Shown piece by piece: positions 45,901-56,159 of a DNA stretch of 64,000 bases. Within the stretch, counting starts at the first letter, position 1. Each line of letters opens with the position of its first letter. The stretch comes from Brevundimonas aveniformis DSM 17977. Lineage in GTDB: Bacteria; Pseudomonadota; Alphaproteobacteria; Caulobacterales; Caulobacteraceae. Position numbers and translations under genes: made by a program. The stretch is from NCBI RefSeq assembly GCF_000428765.1, contig NZ_AUAO01000003.1:434001-498000 (forward strand), written 5' to 3'. The notes beneath the pieces are model-generated. The model searched no databases. It was not told where the DNA came from and saw only the letters and a list, made by a program, of their open reading frames with translations.

Positions 45901-47537
45901 CAGCCTTCGTGCACCCAGCTACGCAGAATCGCCGTCGATTCATCGGGATGGCTATCGACGAACTCCGACACCTTGCGTACCGACGAGGCCTTCACCTGTC
46001 CTTCGATGCGCGCAATATCGAGCCGCTGGTCCATCTCTGACGGCGGCAGGGCGGGCGCGCCGGACATCGTCCCACCCCCCAGAGCCTGACCACCACCGCC
46101 CTCGCCGCCCGAAGAACCGGCGATCATCGGAACGCCGCCCCCCGTCGAGGCCGCCTTCACCAGCGGGCGCAGGACGAAGAAGACCATCAGCACCCCGACA
46201 ATCAGCAGCACCAGCCACTGGATCATCTGCATGATGTCGTTCTGGTCGAAGTTGAACATCCCGCTCGAAGCCTCGGTCCCACCGATGGCCGCGCCATCCG
46301 GGCGGGCAAAGCGCACATTCACCACCTCGACCTGATCGCCCCGGCCCTCGTTAAAGCCCATGGCCGACCGGACCAGTTGCTGGATGCGCTGCATGTCCTC
46401 TTCAGAGCGAGGCGCGTAGGTGGCCTCCCCCTCGCCGCCGGCCGGCGGCGTCACGACACCGTCCACGGCCACCGCCACGGACAGGCGCTGGATGGTGCCC
46501 GGCTCGCGCACCGTCGTCGTCACTGTGTTCGAGATTTCATAGTTGGTCGTCTCGCCCGTTTCGTCCGAGGTCGAGCTCGGCCCCTGGGCTGTGCCTTGCG
46601 CGCCCTCGCCTTCCGGTAACTGCTCTTCAACCCCGACAATGCCGCCCTCAGCCCCCTGGCTGTCGCTCGAGTTGGACTGCTGGCTGGAGGTCGAACGAAC
46701 GACCTGACCATCAGGATTGAACTCCTGGGCTTGGATCGTCTGACGGGTTTCATCGATCTCGGCGGTGACCTGCACGCGCGCCGCGCCCGGCCCAACAACG
46801 CCTTCAACCAGGTTCAACAGGGTTGCCTGGAGGCGATGCTCGATTTCGGTCCGGCGCTCGGACGCCGCCGCCCCCGAAAAGCCCTCACCCTCGCCGCCGG
46901 CCGCCAACAGCCGGTTGTTGGCATCCACAATCGTCACCCGATCCGGGCGCAGCCCGGTCACGGCGGTCGAAACCAGTTGCTGGACGGCCTGGATTTCTTC
47001 ACCGGTCATTTCGCGACCGCCGGTGTCGATGCTGACGGATGCCGTCACCGGCGCGGCCTCGGCCTGGAACAACTGGCGCTCCGGCAAGGCAATCATCACG
47101 CGCGCCCGGTTGACCCCGCGCATGGACATCAAGGTGCGCGCAATCTCGCCCTCGATGGCGCGCTTGCGGTTCATGTTCTGCTGGAACTCGGTCTGGCCCA
47201 GAGCCGACTGCGCATCGAACAGCTCATAGCCAACGCTGCCAGAGGTCACGAGCCCCTGCTCAGCCAGCATCAGCCGCGCCGTGCCGACATCATCCCGGTT
47301 GACCAGGATCGTCGAGCCGTCGCCCCGGGCCTCATAGCTGATCCCGGCCTGGTCCAGCGCCGCCGTGACCTCGCCCGCTTCGCGCAGGTCGAGGTTCGAA
47401 TACAGCAGCGCCGAGGGCGATTCCCCGACCCTGAGCATCAGGGCTACCAGAACCGCAGCCACGCCGGCGGCAACGCCGGCCAGCGCCGCCAGGCGGCCAA
47501 TTCCAAATCTCTGAATAGCTGCCGTAAAGCCGCCCAC
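45900..47537 (-). CDS. fliF: Flagellar MS-ring protein FliF
   Basis: 545 residues. First transmembrane segment ([20 protein letters not shown]), ring-building modules ([63 protein letters not shown]), then a second transmembrane segment ([20 protein letters not shown]) and a C-terminal FliG-binding tail. First gene of the operon; a CtrA-like box lies 67 bp upstream. Confidence 0.96.
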   Translation of the reverse strand: MGGFTAAIQRFGIGRLAALAGVAAGVAAVLVALMLRVGESPSALLYSNLDLREAGEVTAALDQAGISYEARGDGSTILVNRDDVGTARLMLAEQGLVTSGSVGYELFDAQSALGQTEFQQNMNRKRAIEGEIARTLMSMRGVNRARVMIALPERQLFQAEAAPVTASVSIDTGGREMTGEEIQAVQQLVSTAVTGLRPDRVTIVDANNRLLAAGGEGEGFSGAAASERRTEIEHRLQATLLNLVEGVVGPGAARVQVTAEIDETRQTIQAQEFNPDGQVVRSTSSQQSNSSDSQGAEGGIVGVEEQLPEGEGAQGTAQGPSSTSDETGETTNYEISNTVTTTVREPGTIQRLSVAVAVDGVVTPPAGGEGEATYAPRSEEDMQRIQQLVRSAMGFNEGRGDQVEVVNVRFARPDGAAIGGTEASSGMFNFDQNDIMQMIQWLVLLIVGVLMVFFVLRPLVKAASTGGGVPMIAGSSGGEGGGGQALGGGTMSGAPALPPSEMDQRLDIARIEGQVKASSVRKVSEFVDSHPDESTAILRSWVHEG

Positions 47538-47603
47538 GCGTTCCGCCCTCAGACCGGAATCGGACGACCGACCCCCACTAGGCAGAAAGTGCCGCCTCGG
47601 TGG

Positions 47604-47618
47604 TAAACGGGCTGTTAA
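47604..47618 (-). promoter_or_regulatory. Possible CtrA-type box upstream of fliF
   Basis: On the minus strand TTAA, seven bases, TTTA, one base from TTAA-N7-TTAA. It is 67 bp upstream of the fliF start; in Caulobacter the fliF promoter is CtrA controlled. Pattern match only. Confidence 0.4.
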
Positions 47619-47650
47619 ACCCGCCCGCTATTCCGACCGACTCCAGGCAA

Positions 47651-48730
47651 TTAGACGGGGCGGGCGTCCCGCGCCGCCTGAATCCGGGCTTCAGCAATGG
47701 CATCCGCGATCTCATGGGTCGGACGGCCTTCGTCCGCCGCCCGGTCAAAGATCTCGTTGAGCGTCTCCATCAGGCGCACCAGCTTGAGCTCGACCCAAGC
47801 CGGATCATAAACGCCGCCGGTCTGACGCGCCGTCAGTTCCGACGCCACATTAATGATGCCACCTGCATTAACGACATAGTCCGGCGCATAGAGCACGCCA
47901 GACGCCGCAAGCCGCTCACCAATGTCCGGCGTGGCCAGCTGATTGTTGGCGGCACCGCACACGGCCTTGACCTTGAGACGCGGCAGCGTCTCCGGGTTCA
48001 GCGTCGCGCCCAGGGCACACGGCGCATAGATGTCGGCCTGCACGTCATAGATGGCGTCGGGGGCGACGATCTCGGCATTTGTCCGTTCGGCCACCTCACG
48101 CAGCGCCTGCTCGGCGATGTCGGTGATGATCAGCCGGGCCCCGGCGGCGTGCAGCTTGCCACACAGGTAGGCCCCAACGTGCCCGGCGGCTCCCTGGACC
48201 GACACCGTCAGTCCATTCAGGTCATCCTGACCCCAGATCCGCTTGGCGGTAGCCAGGTTTGAACGGAACACGCCTTCGGCCGTCACCGGGCTGGGATCAC
48301 CCGACCCCCAAGGACCGTCCGACAGGCCCAGAACATATTCAGTCACCGTGCGGGCTTCGGCGATATCCGCCACCGAAACCCCAACGTCTTCAGCCGAATA
48401 GTAACAGCCGCCCAGGGTATTGATCGCCCGACCGAACGCCCGGAACAGCTCCGGCGTCTTCTGGGTCTTGGCGTCACCGATGATCACCGACTTGCCGCCG
48501 CCCATCTCCAGATCGGCCACGGCATTCTTGTAGCTCATGCCGCGCGACAGACGCAGAACGTCGGTCAGCGCCTCCTCCGACGAGGCGTAGTTCCACATCC
48601 GGCAACCGCCGACGGCGGGACCCCGCGCGGTCGAGTGGACGGCCACAATAGCCTTAAGTCCGGTCTTGGCGTCGTAGAAGGCGTGAACGCCCTCGTGTCC
48701 CGCGAAGGACGGCGAATCAAAAAGGGTCAT
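47651..48730 (-). CDS. Leucine/Glu/Phe/Val dehydrogenase
   Basis: 359 residues. Active-site strand and lysine GMSYKNAVADLEMGGGKSVI, VAGGCRMW-type start (RGPAVGGCRMWNY) and an NAD-binding region (TVSVQGAAGHVGAYLC). The family oxidatively deaminates branched-chain or aromatic amino acids with NAD. Next to the flagellar operon but not part of it. Confidence 0.9.
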   Translation of the reverse strand: MTLFDSPSFAGHEGVHAFYDAKTGLKAIVAVHSTARGPAVGGCRMWNYASSEEALTDVLRLSRGMSYKNAVADLEMGGGKSVIIGDAKTQKTPELFRAFGRAINTLGGCYYSAEDVGVSVADIAEARTVTEYVLGLSDGPWGSGDPSPVTAEGVFRSNLATAKRIWGQDDLNGLTVSVQGAAGHVGAYLCGKLHAAGARLIITDIAEQALREVAERTNAEIVAPDAIYDVQADIYAPCALGATLNPETLPRLKVKAVCGAANNQLATPDIGERLAASGVLYAPDYVVNAGGIINVASELTARQTGGVYDPAWVELKLVRLMETLNEIFDRAADEGRPTHEIADAIAEARIQAARDARPV

Positions 48731-48821
48731 GGAGAACCCGTGCTCTGTTGATGGGGGAATGTTGTGTTGGGGCGCCCCTTACGCGCCTCGTTCCGTCGGG
48801 GCAAGTCTTGCGCCCATCTGA

Positions 48822-49823
48822 TCAGTGTTCAGTCATCGGAATTGATGTCGCACCGGACGGCCATGGCGCGGCTGGATCGCGCACAAAAGCCAGGACATCC
48901 GCCATGACGCTTTCCGCACCATGGTCCCGCACCAGCAGGTGCCGCCCCTCAGGATAAAAGGCCGTTCGCGCCGTTGGTGGCAGCTGCCTGAGCGCCCTCT
49001 GTGTCACCGGCATAGAGATCAGTTGGTCGCGGCCGCCGTAGAAATAGGCCACCGGCACGCGCACGCGAGACAGGCCGCGATAGCCGCTCTCCATGGTGTT
49101 GACCAAGCCATAGACGGCATCGAACCGCGTGGTCAGGGCCATATCCGGGTCACGTCCCATCCGGTACAGCTCCAGTATGTTGTTCGACGCATAGATATCT
49201 TCGGTCACGAAGGCCGGCGGTTCGGGCGAGGCTGAGCCGAACAGATGCGCCGCCAGCCACAGGCTCACCCGGTTTGGAATCGGTTGGGCGGACCAACCCC
49301 AGACCGCCGGAGCCAGCAGCGCCGCGCGATCCACCGGCGGTGGGTTATCCGACGCCAGGGCGGCGATGATCACCGAAGACCCAAGGCTTTCCCCCGCCAC
49401 AATGACCGGAAGCCCGGGATGGCGAGCCCGCACCAGCCGCACAGCAGTTCTCAGGTCCTGAACCAGCAGCACTTCGCCGGCCCACACGCCCCGCTCAGGC
49501 GCGCCACCAAAGCCGCGTTGGTCATAGGCATAGGTAACGACCCCCCGCTCGGCCCACCACGGACCTGCCATCCACCAGGTCGAGCGGCTGTCATTCATGC
49601 CGTGCAGCGCCACGATAACCGCCGTCGGCTCGCCGCGCGGTCGCCAGACGGCCAGGGGCAGTCGTGCCCCGTCGTCCGCGATCATCACATCCGTCTCCAG
49701 CCGCGCGCCGGCGAACTGGGCTGGGATCGGTTGGGGCGACTGAACCCGCGGCGCGCAGGCCACAAGCCAGCCCAGTGCCAGGGCACAGACGATCAGCCGG
49801 CGTCCATTCTCAATCCAGGTCAT
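48822..49823 (-). CDS. Alpha/beta hydrolase, lysophospholipase-like, lipoprotein-type signal
   Basis: 333 residues from ATG 49823; a start at 49865 would overlap the DUF3253 gene more deeply. Signal with lipobox (LIVCALALGWLVAC), oxyanion region ALHGMNDSRSTW, nucleophile elbow GESLG, acid Asp near GGRDQLIS and a catalytic His (EGRHLLVRDHG). A periplasmic or outer-envelope esterase is likely; substrate unknown. It overlaps the end of DUF3253 by 14 bp. Confidence 0.85.
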   Translation of the reverse strand: MTWIENGRRLIVCALALGWLVACAPRVQSPQPIPAQFAGARLETDVMIADDGARLPLAVWRPRGEPTAVIVALHGMNDSRSTWWMAGPWWAERGVVTYAYDQRGFGGAPERGVWAGEVLLVQDLRTAVRLVRARHPGLPVIVAGESLGSSVIIAALASDNPPPVDRAALLAPAVWGWSAQPIPNRVSLWLAAHLFGSASPEPPAFVTEDIYASNNILELYRMGRDPDMALTTRFDAVYGLVNTMESGYRGLSRVRVPVAYFYGGRDQLISMPVTQRALRQLPPTARTAFYPEGRHLLVRDHGAESVMADVLAFVRDPAAPWPSGATSIPMTEH

Positions 49824-50121
49824 CGTCGTCGCTGACGACCGGGGGCGGCATGGCGGCGCGCTCATCCGCGGTCGGCAGTCTAAGGCGGATCACGCCCTTC
49901 ATCCGGGCGGGATCGATGGCCTTCCCCTTCTTGGTGATGACCAGCTTGCCCTGGCGCATGAGGCCCAGCGCCGCAGTCTTCACCTTGGGCAGCACGCGCT
50001 GCCACTGGTCTGGCTGCATCGCCTTGGCGACCTCGGCCGGCTCGATGCTGGCCTTGCCCAGGCCTTGCGGATCGGCCTTGCCCAGGCGCTCGAAGATGGC
50101 GGCTTCAATCGGATCGGACAT
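49810..50121 (-). CDS. DUF3253 protein
   Basis: 103 residues. A winged-helix-like domain with SIEPAEVAKAM, WQRVLPKVKTAALGLMRQGKLVITKKGK and an acidic tail (VVSDDDDLD) matches DUF3253. Function unknown. It lies six bases after the SDR gene, same strand. Confidence 0.8.
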   Translation of the reverse strand: MSDPIEAAIFERLGKADPQGLGKASIEPAEVAKAMQPDQWQRVLPKVKTAALGLMRQGKLVITKKGKAIDPARMKGVIRLRLPTADERAAMPPPVVSDDDDLD

Positions 50122-50127
50122 CTGAGA

Positions 50128-50808
50128 TCAAACCCTTCCGGCGACGGGGATCAAGGCCCCGGTGACACCGCTGGCCTCTGGTGAAGCAAGGAACAAGATG
50201 ACCGACGCCAACTCGTCGGCGGTCACCCACTTTGACGGATCGGCATCCGGCATGTCGGCGCGATTGGCTGGGGTGTCGATGATCGACGGCAGGACGGCAT
50301 TGACGGTCACCTTGCCCTTGAATTCCTCGGCCAGCGCCTCGGTCAGACGATGGACGCCTGCTTTCGACGCCGCATAGGCCCCCATGCCCGTTGCCGCCGA
50401 CAAGGCCCCCTTGGCCCCAATGTTGACGATCCGCCCCGCGCCGCTCTCAACCAGATAGGGCATGGCCGCACGCGACGCATTCAGCGCCGTCATCAGATTC
50501 AGCGCGTGCAGACGGTCCCAGGACTCATTGCCGTTCCCGTCGACCGTCTCCCACACAAAGCCCCCGGCGATGTTGATCAGGGCGTCGATACGCCCAAGCT
50601 GGCCACGCACCGCCTCCATCACCTGGTTGGCCTGGCCGGCATCGGTCAGATCAACGCCGCCGATCACCTTAGCAACCGACAGATCGGGCGGTGGCGAGGC
50701 GGCAGAGTCGACAGCCACCACCCTGGCCCCATCCTCGGTCAGGCGCTGGGCCACAATCCGGCCCAGGGCCCCGAAGGCTCCGGTGACAACGACCACCCGG
50801 TCAGACAC
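50128..50808 (-). CDS. Short-chain dehydrogenase/reductase
   Basis: 226 residues from GTG 50808, with AGGAG seven bases upstream; a longer ATG start at 50856 overlaps cysQ. Rossmann motif TGAFGALG, the NAG-type strand INIAGGF, catalytic Tyr-x3-Lys as YAASKAG and the TVNAVLPS region. A classical SDR; substrate unknown. Confidence 0.88.
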   Translation of the reverse strand: MSDRVVVVTGAFGALGRIVAQRLTEDGARVVAVDSAASPPPDLSVAKVIGGVDLTDAGQANQVMEAVRGQLGRIDALINIAGGFVWETVDGNGNESWDRLHALNLMTALNASRAAMPYLVESGAGRIVNIGAKGALSAATGMGAYAASKAGVHRLTEALAEEFKGKVTVNAVLPSIIDTPANRADMPDADPSKWVTADELASVILFLASPEASGVTGALIPVAGRV

Positions 50809-50839
50809 GGCTTCTCTCCTCTTGTTCTCGAATGCGCAG

Positions 50840-51679
50840 TTACGACGGCGCGTCACCGGTTACCAGGTCCGACGGATCAAACGCACCGGACGCGACAAAG
50901 TACGGATTGGCGAACATCTCATCGTCGGGCACCCGGTTCGGGCCATAGGTCAGGGGTTCGCCATCAAACGTCCAGACGCATCCGCCCGCCGCCCTGAGAA
51001 TCGCATCACCTGCGGCGATGTCCCACGCCATGGTTCGACCGAAGCGCGGGTACAGGTCCGCCTTCCCTTCGGCCAATCTGCATAGCTTGAGGGAGGAGCT
51101 GGCACGCACCGTTTCGGCCACGGGCAGCCGCGCCAGATAGTCCTCCAGCCCGACACTTCGACTGCGACGGCTGGCGATGACGCTCAGCCCCTGCGCCGGC
51201 ACGCCCCGCGCCCGGATCTTCGTCCAGACCAGGGGCTCTCCCTTCACAAAGTCTGCTCGCTCGGCACCGTCAGGACTACCGCGGAAGACCTCTCCCGTTA
51301 CCGGAAGATAGATCACACCCACCGTGGGCCGGCCTTCTTCGATCAGGGCGATGTTTACGGTGAACTCGCCGCTACGCTGGACAAACTCAGCTGTGCCGTC
51401 CAGCGGATCGACCAGAAAGAACCGGGCCCCCACCGTCGGGATCTGGCCGGCGCAGACCGATTCCTCGGCCACCACCGGAATATCCGGCCAGTGGTGCGCT
51501 AGCGCCTCCAGAATGATCACCTCGGCGGCGGCATCAGCCTGGGTCACCGGGGAACCGTCCGCCTTGATGCGCTCCCCCATATCCGCACTTTCATAGACGC
51601 GCAGGATCTCTTCGCCGGCGCGTAGAGCGACGGCAACCAGAGTTTCGAGCATGCTTGCCAGGTCAGCCTTGCGGGTCAT
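50840..51679 (-). CDS. cysQ: 3'(2'),5'-bisphosphate nucleotidase CysQ
   Basis: 279 residues from ATG 51679 (the 310-residue form from 51772 crosses the divergent thioesterase start). Lithium-sensitive phosphatase motifs: VAEES, DPLDGTAEF and WDIAAGDAIL. It removes the phosphate of PAP made in sulfur assimilation. Divergent from the thioesterase at 51723. Confidence 0.9.
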   Translation of the reverse strand: MTRKADLASMLETLVAVALRAGEEILRVYESADMGERIKADGSPVTQADAAAEVIILEALAHHWPDIPVVAEESVCAGQIPTVGARFFLVDPLDGTAEFVQRSGEFTVNIALIEEGRPTVGVIYLPVTGEVFRGSPDGAERADFVKGEPLVWTKIRARGVPAQGLSVIASRRSRSVGLEDYLARLPVAETVRASSSLKLCRLAEGKADLYPRFGRTMAWDIAAGDAILRAAGGCVWTFDGEPLTYGPNRVPDDEMFANPYFVASGAFDPSDLVTGDAPS

Positions 51680-51722
51680 GCGCTCCGTCCTATAGGCAGG
51701 CGCATTCAGAAGGAAGGCATTC

Positions 51723-52154
51723 ATGGTCGCCAGAAAAACCGTCGATGAAGGTGAGTTCGCCGGCTGGGACACCTATGACCTGAAAGACACCTTCGACCAG
51801 GTGGTCGGGCCGTTTTATTTCAGGGCGGACGCCGATGGGCGCATGCGCTGCGCCTTTCGTGCCGAGCAAAAGCACATGAATGCCGGCGGTCGGATGCATG
51901 GCGGATGCCTGATGACCTTTGCCGACATCGCCCTGTTCCAAACGGCCTATCAGCAGATGGAGGGGTCGCGGGGCGTGACTGTCCAGCTCGATTCGACCTT
52001 CGTCGACGCCGTGCGCGTTGGTGACCTGGTCGAGGCCACGGGTGAAGTGGTCCGCGCCGGAGGATCGCTGGTCTTTGTGCGTGGCCAGATCTCGGTTCAG
52101 AACCGCACGGTCATGACGTTTTCGGGAATTATCCGAAAGCTCTCGCCGCGCTGA
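51723..52154 (+). CDS. PaaI-type hotdog thioesterase
   Basis: 143 residues. QKHMNAGGRMHGGCLMTFADIALF is the catalytic helix region of the PaaI/DUF4442 hotdog group, followed by RAGGSLVFVRGQI. Probably acyl-CoA hydrolysis. The gene ends at 52154 and a hairpin terminator follows. Confidence 0.87.
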   Translation: MVARKTVDEGEFAGWDTYDLKDTFDQVVGPFYFRADADGRMRCAFRAEQKHMNAGGRMHGGCLMTFADIALFQTAYQQMEGSRGVTVQLDSTFVDAVRVGDLVEATGEVVRAGGSLVFVRGQISVQNRTVMTFSGIIRKLSPR

Positions 52155-52206
52155 TTCACTGCTTTCGCCGGGGTACAGGCGATGTGCCGACTCGCTTGGG
52201 TCGATT

Positions 52207-52231
52207 GCTTCGCACCGCCGAGGTGCGAAGC
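52207..52231 (+). terminator. Hairpin after the thioesterase gene
   Basis: A perfect ten-base stem gcttcgcacc/ggtgcgaagc with loop gccga, about 50 bp after the thioesterase stop; a short T-rich run (gtgtttga) follows. Confidence 0.65.
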
Positions 52232-52349
52232 CGTGTTTGATGTCTCCGCCTTGAGCCGAGCAGCTATTTCGACCAGCACCTCAAACACCGCTGCAATTCA
52301 AGGTTTGACGACATCTGGCGCAAACAGTCGCCGCATCGTATGATGGCCA

Positions 52350-52874
52350 ATGCTTCCGAGAGACCAAATCAGCCGATTGCTGGCGATGGCGGTATTGTCG
52401 CTGAGCTTGTCAGCCTGCTTCTCATCGCGCGAGCCGCTGGTGGAAGAATGGCGCGCTGAGCCGATTCTGGGAGACCGAGGCTCGTTCCATGGCATTGACC
52501 CGGATACCAATGCTCGCACTGAATGGACGTTCACTCGGTCAGGTCGAGGGTATCTGATTTCCGGCAACAATCCTCAGGCGGGAAACCGAGTGCTCTTTCA
52601 TGATTTTTCAGAGTGGATCCCCGGTCGATTTCTTGCGCAGATCGGGGATGACCAAGGATACGTCTATCTGCTGATTGAACGAAATGAAGCGAATTATGCA
52701 GCGTATTTGCCGGAGTGTAGCGACCTCAACAGCACGGAGCAGCGTGTGCTAAGGGTCAGCGTCGGAATCCTTGGTGAATGCGAATTCAACAACTTTCCAA
52801 TGCTGGCAGCGGCGATCGACTTCCTCGCAGAACGGGCAGCCGTAGGACCGGCCTACCGATTTGTTCCCTACTAG
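52350..52874 (+). CDS. Putative lipoprotein
   Basis: 174 residues. Signal and lipobox at the start (LLAMAVLSLSLSAC). The mature part has paired aromatic-rich strands (WTFTRSGRGYLISGN, YVYLLIERNEANYAAYLPEC) but no family I recognise. Base composition is visibly less GC rich than its neighbours, which could mean transfer. It converges with the glutathione transferase gene. Confidence 0.65.
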   Translation: MLPRDQISRLLAMAVLSLSLSACFSSREPLVEEWRAEPILGDRGSFHGIDPDTNARTEWTFTRSGRGYLISGNNPQAGNRVLFHDFSEWIPGRFLAQIGDDQGYVYLLIERNEANYAAYLPECSDLNSTEQRVLRVSVGILGECEFNNFPMLAAAIDFLAERAAVGPAYRFVPY

Positions 52875-53494
52875 CCTCGCAGCCCCGCTTCCGACGCCGG
52901 CCGCGCCTTCATCGTTTCGCGCCAGCGACCGAGGTTCTCCAGCGCAGGGTCCGGCCGGTATTTAACCAGCCGTCCGAAATCCAACCCGACATAGGCCACG
53001 ATGTCAGCCGCCGTGATCCGGTCTGCGGCAATGAATTCGCGACCTTCCAGGTGGCGGTTCAACGCCTTCATCATCTTCTCGGCAGTCTTGAGATTGTAGG
53101 CCCCGACCTCGGGCACCGGCGGCTCCAGCGCGGCCAGCATCGGATGCGAGAACCGCGTGTGCATCATCATCGGGTTTGCCAGATACAGCTCCATGCGCCG
53201 CGTCCACATCTCGATGATGGCCACCTCCTCCGGGTTGCGCCCGAACAGATTCGGGTCGGGATAGCGGCTCTCCAGATAGCGACCGATCGCCAGAGATTCG
53301 GTGATGGTCGTGCCGTCATCCAGCTCCAGCGCCGGCAAGTGCGCCAGACCCGCCCGCTCGCGATATTCGGAGGCCTTGTGCTCTCCCGTCATCAGGCTCA
53401 CGGGCACGATCTCGATGTCCTCAATGCCCTTCTCGGCCATGATCCATCGCACCCGCCGAGGGTTGGGGGCCAACAGGGTGTCGTACAGCTTCAA
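52871..53494 (-). CDS. Glutathione S-transferase
   Basis: 207 residues from TTG 53494 (GGGAG six bases upstream). The frame is open to 53860 but that part lies inside the nucleoside transporter gene. Thioredoxin-like N-terminus (KLYDTLLAPNPRRVRWIMAEKG, HLPALELDDGTTITESLAI) and helical C-terminus (ADRITAADIVAYVGLDF). Detoxification or reduction with glutathione; substrate unknown. Confidence 0.85.
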   Translation of the reverse strand: MKLYDTLLAPNPRRVRWIMAEKGIEDIEIVPVSLMTGEHKASEYRERAGLAHLPALELDDGTTITESLAIGRYLESRYPDPNLFGRNPEEVAIIEMWTRRMELYLANPMMMHTRFSHPMLAALEPPVPEVGAYNLKTAEKMMKALNRHLEGREFIAADRITAADIVAYVGLDFGRLVKYRPDPALENLGRWRETMKARPASEAGLRG

Positions 53495-53508
53495 GGTCGT
53501 CTCCCGTT

Positions 53509-54777
53509 TCAGAACACCGACGCGGGCATGGCCCCGACGATGGAGGCACTCATCAGGGTCGCCAGGAAACCGGCGAACAGAGCCTTCCAGACCATGCCCA
53601 GAACCTCTTCGCGCCGATCCGGGACCAGCACCGACAGGCCCGTGACCGTGATCCCGACCGAGCCCACATTGGCAAAGCCGCAAAGTGCATACGTCATCAG
53701 CATCCGCGTCCGCTCGCTCATGTCTCCAGCCGGGATATTGCCGAGCTCGATGAAGGCCTTGAACTCGGTCTGGGTCAGCTTGACCCCAAGCAGCCAGCCG
53801 GCCTGGCCGGCCTCGCTCCATGGCACCCCGGAGAGCCAGGCAACGGGCGTAAACATCCAACCCAACATCCGCTCCAGCGTTAGCGGATCACCACCGACGA
53901 TGATCCAGCCGATCATGATGTTGACCAGCGCCACCAGGGCCACGAACACGATCAGAACCGCCGAAATGTTCAGCACCACCATCAGGCCGTCGGCGGTCCC
54001 CTTCACGATCGCATCAATGGAGGAATCGTACTTGAGGCCGGAATCATAGTCCGCCGCCACGCCCGACTGCGCTTCCCGCTCCGGGATCAAGATCCTGGCC
54101 AGGGCGACCCCCGCGGGTGCCGATATGATCGAAGCGACCAGCACATGCCCGGCCGCATTGGGCAGAACCCCACCCAGGATTGTCGCATAGGCAACCATGG
54201 TCGACCCGGCCACCGTCGCCAGACCGACCACCATCAGGAGGAACAGCTCTGACCGCGTCAGCTTGTCGAGGTAGGCCCGGATCACGATCGGGCTTTCGAT
54301 CATGCCCAGAAAGATATTGGCCGCGACCGCCAGGGCTGACGCCCCGCCCAGACCCATGGTCCTTTGAAACAGGAAGCCGAACCCCCGGATCAACCACTTG
54401 AGGACCCGCCAGTGCCACAGCAGGGCCGACAACGCCGAGATCACCAAAATAAGAGGTAACACACGGAACGCAAAGACAAATATACTGTCCGTGGTCGTCT
54501 CATACGGTTGCGGACCGGTCCCGACCAGATAGCCGAAGATGAACTGGGTTCCCGCCTGTGTGGCCTGATCCAGGCCATCGACCGCTCCCGTGATCGCTCC
54601 CAGCACATGATCTGCGCCGGGCAGACCGAACACCATCAACACCAGCGCCGCCTGGACCAGGACGGCTCCCAGCGTCAGCCGCCAGGGAAAGGCCGTTCGG
54701 TTCTCGGACAACAGCCAGCAGACACCAACGATGACGGCCAGACCGAGTAGGCTTTGCAAACTCAACAGGCTGAACAC
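53509..54777 (-). CDS. nupC: Concentrative nucleoside transporter NupC
   Basis: 422 residues, about ten membrane segments. The CNT signatures MIESPIVIRAYLDKLTRSELFLLMVVGLATVAGSTMVAYA and CGFANVGSVGI are present. Sodium- or proton-coupled uptake of nucleosides. The GST gene follows, 14 bp away. Confidence 0.93.
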   Translation of the reverse strand: MFSLLSLQSLLGLAVIVGVCWLLSENRTAFPWRLTLGAVLVQAALVLMVFGLPGADHVLGAITGAVDGLDQATQAGTQFIFGYLVGTGPQPYETTTDSIFVFAFRVLPLILVISALSALLWHWRVLKWLIRGFGFLFQRTMGLGGASALAVAANIFLGMIESPIVIRAYLDKLTRSELFLLMVVGLATVAGSTMVAYATILGGVLPNAAGHVLVASIISAPAGVALARILIPEREAQSGVAADYDSGLKYDSSIDAIVKGTADGLMVVLNISAVLIVFVALVALVNIMIGWIIVGGDPLTLERMLGWMFTPVAWLSGVPWSEAGQAGWLLGVKLTQTEFKAFIELGNIPAGDMSERTRMLMTYALCGFANVGSVGITVTGLSVLVPDRREEVLGMVWKALFAGFLATLMSASIVGAMPASVF

Positions 54778-54832
54778 GTATGAGACTCCCCTCGCCCGTC
54801 ACGTTTGTAGCCGTCTCTAGCCCAAACGAAAA

Positions 54833-54860
54833 CGGCCCCGCAGATCGCTCTGCGAGGCCG
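54833..54860 (-). terminator. Terminator after rplA
   Basis: Stem cggccccgcag/ctgcgaggccg (one mismatch) with six-base loop; on the minus strand the hairpin is followed by a T-rich run (ttttcgttt). Ends the rplK-rplA transcript. Confidence 0.85.
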
Positions 54861-54884
54861 AAATCTATTGAGCCGGAAAGTGGC

Positions 54885-55574
54885 CTAGGCGCCGACTGAT
54901 TCCAGATCGACCTTCACGCCCGGACCCATCGTCGACGACAGCGAGATGCGCTTGACGAACTGGCCCTTGGCACCCGACGGCTTGGCCTTGACCAGGGCGT
55001 CGACCATGGCCTTGACGTTGGCTTCGATGGCGTCCTGGGTGAACGAGGCCTTGCCGATGCCGGCGTGGATGATCCCCGCCTTCTCAACGCGGAACTCGAC
55101 CGCGCCGCCCTTGGCGTCCTTGACCGCCTGGCCGACGTTGGGGGTCACGGTGCCGACCTTCGGGTTCGGCATCAGGCCGCGCGGGCCCAGCACCTTACCG
55201 AGGCGACCGACCAGACCCATCATGTCGGGCGTGGCGATGACGCGATCAAAGTCCATGAAGCCGCCGTTGATCTTTTCGAACAGGTCTTCGGCGCCGACGT
55301 GCTCGGCCCCGGCCGCCGTGGCTTCCTCGGCCTTGGCGTCCTTGGCGAAGACGGCGACGCGAACGTCACGGCCCGTGCCCGAGGGCAGGTTGACGACGCC
55401 ACGGACCTGCTGGTCGGCGTGACGCGGATCGACGCCGAGGTTCACGGCGATCTCGATCGATTCGTCGAACTTGGCCTTGGCGTTCGCCTTGACCATGGCG
55501 ACGGCTTCGGCGAGCGGCAGGACGGCTTCACGGTCGCCGGTCCAGGCCTGGATGCGCTTGGGTTGCTTTGCCAT
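54885..55574 (-). CDS. rplA: 50S ribosomal protein L1
   Basis: 229 residues, full length: [47 protein letters not shown] and the [11 protein letters not shown] end. Forms the L1 stalk. It lies five bases after rplK. Confidence 0.98.
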   Translation of the reverse strand: MAKQPKRIQAWTGDREAVLPLAEAVAMVKANAKAKFDESIEIAVNLGVDPRHADQQVRGVVNLPSGTGRDVRVAVFAKDAKAEEATAAGAEHVGAEDLFEKINGGFMDFDRVIATPDMMGLVGRLGKVLGPRGLMPNPKVGTVTPNVGQAVKDAKGGAVEFRVEKAGIIHAGIGKASFTQDAIEANVKAMVDALVKAKPSGAKGQFVKRISLSSTMGPGVKVDLESVGA

Positions 55575-55578
55575 CCTC

Positions 55579-56007
55579 TTAGCCCTCCACCTTCAGGCCC
55601 ATCGCACGGGCCGAGCCTTCGATAATCTTGGCGGCGGCCTCGATATCGTTAGCGTTGAGATCCTTCATTTTCTTTTCGGCGATCTCGCGCAGCTGGGCGC
55701 GGGTGATCTTGCCGACCGTCTCGCGACCGGTCTTGGCCGCGCCCGACTTAATCTTGACGGCTTCCTTGAGGTAGTGCGTCGCCGGCGGGGTCTTGGTGAC
55801 GAAGGTGAAGCTCTTGTCCTGATAGACGGTGATGACCGTCGGTAGGGGCGTGCCCTTCACTTCCTTTTCGGTACGTGCATTGAATTCCTTGCAGAACCCC
55901 ATGATGTTCACGCCGCGCTGACCCAGGGCCGGACCGATCGGCGGCGACGGGGTGGCGGAGCCGGCGGGCACCTGCAGTTTGATATAGCCCAAGATCTTCT
56001 TGGCCAT
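55579..56007 (-). CDS. rplK: 50S ribosomal protein L11
   Basis: 142 residues from ATG 56007. [40 protein letters not shown] is diagnostic. The in-frame start ten residues upstream is not supported. Binds the GTPase centre; nusG/secE, often upstream, are not present here. Confidence 0.98.
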   Translation of the reverse strand: MAKKILGYIKLQVPAGSATPSPPIGPALGQRGVNIMGFCKEFNARTEKEVKGTPLPTVITVYQDKSFTFVTKTPPATHYLKEAVKIKSGAAKTGRETVGKITRAQLREIAEKKMKDLNANDIEAAAKIIEGSARAMGLKVEG

Positions 56008-56159
56008 TGGCTGTCTCCATCTGCGACGGCAACTCAATGCCGCCTATGTGGCCGTGGTTCGGGCAGCCCCTCCCACGGATTTCATCGCCCGAATGAGCGA
56101 AGCCGCGGCCTGTACCAGACTAGGCCTCGCCTTGCAATCAATGAGCGTTATCGGGGGTG

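Noticed and set aside
53495-53860. N-terminal extension of the glutathione transferase
   Set aside because: It lies within nupC in another frame; the TTG at 53494 has a good ribosome-binding site and gives a normal family length.
52778-54049. Plus-strand ORF of 423 codons
   Set aside because: Opposite the GST and NupC genes; composition is that of an antisense frame.
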